Shown: piece by piece, positions 59,301-64,000 of the stretch
Layout: each line of letters starts with the position of its first letter
Position numbering within the stretch: the first letter of the stretch is position 1
From: Progne subis subis
Lineage: Eukaryota > Chordata > Aves > Passeriformes > Hirundinidae
Reading direction: 5' to 3'
Length of the DNA stretch: 64,000 nt
Assembly: GCA_022316685.1 (NCBI GenBank)
Contig: JAKJHU010000082.1
Span: forward strand, 4,732,128 to 4,796,127
Made by a program: the position numbers and the translations under genes
Notes under the pieces: generated by a model
Seen by the model: only the letters and a program-made list of their open reading frames with translations
Told to the model about the DNA's origin: nothing
Database searches by the model: none

Positions 59301-62300
59301 TCCCAGCCTGATTGTATCAGCACTTACCACCGCCGCGTCCCGGGAGGGACGGAAGAGCTGGGATTCATTTCTGAGTGGGAAACAAATCTGGAAAAGCAAA
59401 TAGCTGACAATTAATGGCACTGATAGGAATTTGATACATGAGGGCCTCATGGAAGACACATGATACAGGGATGTTTACGTGGGTGCTGGAAGATGGGAGA
59501 CAGGGCTTTGGGAATGACTGCTCCGTGTCCAGACTCGCTCGCACACGCTGCTGCGATAGGGGGTGGCTTTTCCCACCTTCTCTTTGATTGTAAGTGACTG
59601 TGCAGCATTCCCTGGAGAGGAGAGCTGGCCCCTTCACACAGACACAGGAATGAAGTCCTGCTGCCTCTTTCAATCAGTCTTCCAACATTTTTCCCTTTGA
59701 GCAGCTTCTCTCCTTTACGAGTACCAGGTGACCTCAGTGCTTGGATGGCTTCCAACACAACTGCACCTCGGTCCTGTGGCCCAGGAATCTTCAGCTCATC
59801 ATTTCCACAAGGACCTCTGCCCACAAGGCTTCTCTGCAAAAATGCTCCAGAGCTTTGGCTTTGCTCATGGATGGGCATTAGAAATGGGAAAGAGGGGCTT
59901 CAGATTTAGGAGTGCTAGGAAAACAATGGCATAGCTGAGCTGTGCAAGCAGCAGGCTCCCTGAGCTATTTAGTATGGATTGACCTCTTTATTATTTAGTA
60001 TTCCCTTTATTTAGTATTTATTTACCCCTTTCCATCCAAGGATGCATCCATACGCCTTTGAGTAGGGATAAACCCATTCATTTGCTCTGCTTCACTTCCT
60101 GCCATTTCCTGAGGGTTCTCCCACTTCTGTCATTCACAGAGCACGGTGCCCCAGGATTTCCAGTTCTCCTCACTCATCAGGGTGGAACAAACTGGCGGCC
60201 TGCTGCTTGTTTTCTCCCACATCTCTGAATTTGCCATGCCTTTTCCCAAAGCATGAGGAGAACTGAGAATGAGAGAATGGACAACATGTTGAGTAATATA
60301 AATAGACAGATGGCTTCACTCAAATCAGCACTGACCCGTGGAGTCTTCCAGGGGAGGGAAGAGCTGAAATTTCAAAGTTTAAAATGTACAGACCTTCCCA
60401 CAAACTCTTTTTGTCCCGTTACATCAACTATAAACAGACAGCACTGGGAAGGCTGGTGTCCCCTGTCTCTAGAATAGCACTGAGGCAAAGATAAAAGGCC
60501 TTCAGACTTCCAACCTGCTCCCCTTTGCACCAGGCTTCTATTTTTCCTTTATTTATTTCCTAATTGTGCATGCAGGTCCATAAAGCTGCCCTGGAGGAGG
60601 AAGGGTTGGCTGCTCCATTGCTGCAGTCGGACTGCTCGGGCTGGGATACACAGAGAGGAAAAGTCACTCACACAGCAGCAGAGGGAAATGTGTGTACAAG
60701 CTCCTGGAAATGTAGCATTTAATGGAAAAAACATCCTAGGAACATGAAGCTGGCTGGAGCTGCTGTGGCATTAAGCAAGGGAGGCTGGGGGAGAGCAGAG
60801 CCTCGGAATACGGTTTCAGCATGTGGTTGGGAAGGCACATGCCATTCCTGTGCTTGCCTTATAAGGGGACAGTGAATGCCATGATATTGCTAAATACGAA
60901 ATAAATTGTTTGTGTTTGGGGGCTGGCTGTCTCACCTCTTCCCTCCCCAGGACACCCGGGGGTTGCTGGCTGATGTGTGTGACATTGGGAGCGTTTTCCT
61001 TGCCAAAGGATGCCAGGACTTGGGGCCATGGATGTTGCACAAGGCTTATAATGCTGTTAAAATTTGTTCTGCACTCGGTCATAGCTTGATTCTCAGGTGA
61101 GAGTTGGTATCAGGACAGAAAATTACAAATCAAACCATTTTCAATGGAAAAAAATTGAGGGAAAATTGGATGAGTATCTGTCGGAGGGAGAAGAAAAGGA
61201 AAGCAGGCACTTGAACCTGCTCCTGCTTGGTCTGTTGTTGGCTTTTCAGTGCAAATGACCCTTCAAAATTTGTCTCCAGGGGTTTTATTATGTCTCTGCT
61301 CAAATAACAGACCTTTCATTGTAGTTCAGCACATGACCCCAAACGCAGCACCCATCCTCAGAGAGCTCAGTCTTCTCCATGTCTTCCCCTTTCCCCTTGG
61401 GAAGCCAAGAGAGCAGCAGTTACAAACTGAGGTGGTTGTGTTCTACAGGTCACTTACGCAAGTGTTTTCCTGTGCTCTGGCAGTGTGAGCTGGTTTAGGG
61501 TTTACCACCGTTTTTCAGAGCCCACACACAATACAGGAATGGAGATAATTAATTGTAGGAGTGACTGTATCCCATCCCTCTTTTACAAAAGGCACAATTG
61601 GAGCATTTGCCCAGGAAGTGGAAAATATTGATGTGACTTTCTTTCTGAGAAAGTATTAAAATCCCCATTTTCACTGGGATAAATGAGAAGCAGAAAGAAG
61701 TACTGAGCAAATCCCACACCCTCTACAGAAGAGGTTGTGCCTCCCCTGGATCCATCAAAACTGGAAGCAGGAAAGAGCAGGACTCTCCCACTACTCCCAG
61801 GGTTTAGATTGCTCTGGGCAGCGGCAAGCCTGAATTTCTTCAGATTGCAGAGATCTAACTCTTGTCTCCCATTTTCTGTGCAAGTGGCATTACAATTCTT
61901 GGAATGTAAACCCAGGTACCTTTCTCTCTTCCCAGCACTGGGCAATGCTCTTACACACTGAGCTCACCTGGACACTTTTATTGAAGACAAATATATCTTA
62001 CTTCCGAAAAAAAAGCAGATTCCTTTGGCTGATATATTCTCATATGGGTAAAAATAGATGGATTTTAATCATGCTTACATTGCAGATCCCACAAGCCAAC
62101 TATTTTAATAGATTCTGAGTCCTTTTCTTTGGGCTTGGAACAAGCTCAACACCAATAAACTAAAAGACTTAGCAGGATGTTTTTGCCTCATTAAAATGCT
62201 TTGTGCCTTTGGCTCTATTCTGTTCTTTCACTGCTGCTGTGTTTTTGTAGATCCTCGTCTTGAAATTGTGGGACAAGTCAGGAAGAAGGCTTTGGAAAGG

Positions 62301-63335
62301 CAACCTGTCCTCCTCCCATCCAACCATTCCTGGGTGATTTCAGGATCCTGGCCAGACCATTTGCTCTCCAGCAGCTCCCACCACATGAAGCCCTGCATAC
62401 CCAAAATTCATTGAAAACTCCTTTCAAAAACTAAAAAAAAAAAAATCCAAAACATTTTTAAATGCTTCTCATAAAACCTACGGTATTCCCACGTTGATTT
62501 CTATGCTAGGAAATCTTTTAAAGCCCCAGAGACAGTAAGAAGGGATTCTGGAAGCAAGAAGGGATCCTGGAAGCAGGAACCTGCACAGACCAGGTCTTGC
62601 CCTAGTTTGGATGAGGGCTGCAGGCTCTTCGCTCATTTTCACCAGCTGATTAAAACTTTGTCTCCACTGTGGCAAAAATCTTTGGGATTTTTCTTGCTTT
62701 GCGATCACTGTGCTCCGCTGTTTTGCTTGCATGAGTGAAATGAGCTGCATTTCCTTGGGTTTTCCCTGGGAAGCAGAAGTCTGACCTTGAAGCACTTCCA
62801 TAGGTCTTATTTCAGCGTTTTCTTGACCTGCGGGTGACAGGGCTGGACACGGATGGGTCACAGCAATCAATTCCGTCCCATTTCCTACTGGAGGCATCTC
62901 CTTGTGGCACAGGGTGAGGGTTAGGTCAGCTGGAAAGGAGCTTTTTGCTGCTTCATATCCCTTGAACACCACGAAAAGCAAAAGGCAGGTCTTGGAAAAC
63001 CCTCCACAGGCGTTTTTATGGGGTGAAGGCTGTATGGACAGTTTACAGCCATGCATTTCTGTTTCAAATTTGCTTTTAAATTGGTGATATTTGCATCTCA
63101 CCACCCGTGCTTATAATCCCACCTGGACAGGGCAACAAATTCCCTATCCCTCATTTCTAATCTTTGTTCTGAACATGCAACGGGGTTGTCAATAAAGACT
63201 CATTATTGTGAGCAGAATGAAATCAGCCAGGGAGAAATGTTCCTGAATGGATCATGGGGAAAAGCCCTTGGCTGGAAAACATCACTGCCACGCTCTGCTG
63301 TGGGGAATGAGTGATTAAACACAATATAAAGATGG
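56351..63335. other. Upstream intergenic DNA without a gene
   Basis: This 7-kb stretch has no recognisable exon and, unlike the rest of the window, no CR1 copy. Isolated ORFs (for example 58740-59414 plus, 62478-63104 minus) resemble no known protein. Three sub-stretches with homeodomain-like AT-rich words look like conserved non-coding elements and are listed among the findings. Confidence 0.6.
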
Positions 63336-63768
63336 ACTCATGGAACCATTTCAGTTAGAAAAGCCCTCTAAGACCATAGAGTCCGACTGTTCCCCCAGCA
63401 CTGCCAAGGCTGCCACTGACCCGTGTCCCCAAGTGCCACATCCTGATGGCTTTTAAATCCCTCTGGGAGCTGGGCAGCTGTGCCAGGGCTGAACAGCCCT
63501 TTCCATGAAGAATTTTTCCTTCATATCGAATCTCAACTTCCTCTGGTGCAACTTGAGGCTGTTTTCCTCTTTGTCCTCTCCCTGTTCCCTGGGAGCAGAG
63601 CCTGACCCCCCTGGCTGTCCCGTCCGGTCAGGGAGTTGTGCAGAGCCACAGGGTTCCTCCTGAGCCTCCTTTTCTCCAGGCTGAGCCCCTTTCCCAGCTC
63701 CCTCAGCCTCTCCTGGGGCTCCAGCCCCTTCCCCAGCTCCGTTCCCTTCCCTGGACACGCTCCAGGAT
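63336..63768 (-). mobile_element. CR1 LINE fragment
   Basis: Reversed copy of the third 3' end type, with ccccaagtgccacatcctga, gggagttgtgcagagccaca and gttcccttccctggacacgc. Confidence 0.9.
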
Positions 63769-63840
63769 TTGCGGGTCCCGTGCGGGGGTGCAGGAGCGGC
63801 GCGGGCCGCCTAGGTGTCGCTGTCGGCGAGGGAGAGAGGG
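63769..63840. other. Short CpG-dense stretch
   Basis: About ten CpG dinucleotides fall in some 65 bases between a CR1 copy and the AAGGG array. It might be the edge of a CpG island or part of a larger GC-rich repeat beyond the window; it is too short to tell. Confidence 0.4.
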
Positions 63841-64000
63841 AAGGGAAGGGAAGGGAAGGGAAGGGAAGGGAAGGGAAGGGAAGGGAAGGGAAGGGAAGGG
63901 AAGGGAAGGGAAGGGGAAGGGAAGGGAAGGGAAGGGAAGGGAAGGGAAGGGAAGGGAAGGGAAGGGAAGGGAAGGGAAGGGAAGGGAAGGGAAGGGAAGG
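63841..64000. repeat. AAGGG pentanucleotide array
   Basis: About 32 perfect AAGGG units run to the window end, with a single extra G at about 63911-63916. The array is all-purine on the plus strand and continues beyond the window. Confidence 0.98.

Noticed and set aside
58740..59414. 224-codon ORF as a novel gene
   Set aside because: No recognisable domain, no splice-consistent neighbours and no homology I know; kept only as a possible conserved non-coding element.
62478..63104. 208-codon minus-strand ORF
   Set aside because: No recognisable similarity or composition of a protein; single chance ORF in intergenic DNA.
1..64000. Endogenous retrovirus or LTR element
   Set aside because: I saw no LTR pair, primer-binding site or gag/pol-like frame; all clear interspersed repeats are CR1 3' fragments, none long enough to carry an intact ORF2.
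1..64000. tRNA, rRNA or snoRNA genes
   Set aside because: No stretch with convincing A and B boxes or C/D-box framework was found by eye; the ggttcga word near 33320 belongs to RYK exon 5.
1..64000. A previously undescribed multi-gene system
   Set aside because: The window is accounted for by one complete, well-known gene, its introns, CR1 repeats and simple repeats.

Overview
The window reads as bird nuclear DNA. The main evidence is more than twenty 3'-anchored copies of the avian/reptilian CR1 LINE in both orientations, plus a compact vertebrate gene with GT-AG introns and a CpG-island promoter. The species cannot be fixed from sequence alone.

One gene dominates: RYK, the WNT-binding receptor-like tyrosine (pseudo)kinase, on the minus strand. 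Fifteen coding exons can be placed from the ATG at 55453 down to the TGA at 2276-2278. Every one of the 14 introns starts GT and ends AG, the phases join without a shift, and the sum is 1878 nt (625 residues plus stop). In order the protein has a signal peptide, a WIF domain, a tetrabasic KRRK site, one transmembrane segment, a Ser/Thr-rich juxtamembrane part, and a kinase fold with DNA where active kinases have DFG, ending in a PDZ-type Ala-Tyr-Val tail. No second protein-coding gene is supported.

Layout on the + strand: 1-1344 downstream flank; about 1345-2275 likely RYK 3' UTR; 2276-55453 RYK exons 15 to 1 with introns; about 55060-55700 CpG island and promoter; 55720-56350 a CR1 copy close to the promoter; 56351-63335 unique intergenic DNA with three stretches that look like conserved non-coding elements; 63336-63768 another CR1; then a short CpG-dense stretch and an AAGGG pentanucleotide array running off the window end.

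The most interesting observations are small. Intron 7/exon 8 looks like a tandem TG/AG acceptor 9 bases apart that would add Ser-Ser-Gly. A CTG run encodes the signal-peptide leucines. Intron 1 holds a 51-bp minisatellite, a 180-base T-rich tract and degenerate GC-rich repeats beside exon 1. I found no previously undescribed multi-gene system; the window is one ordinary vertebrate developmental gene with its repeats.
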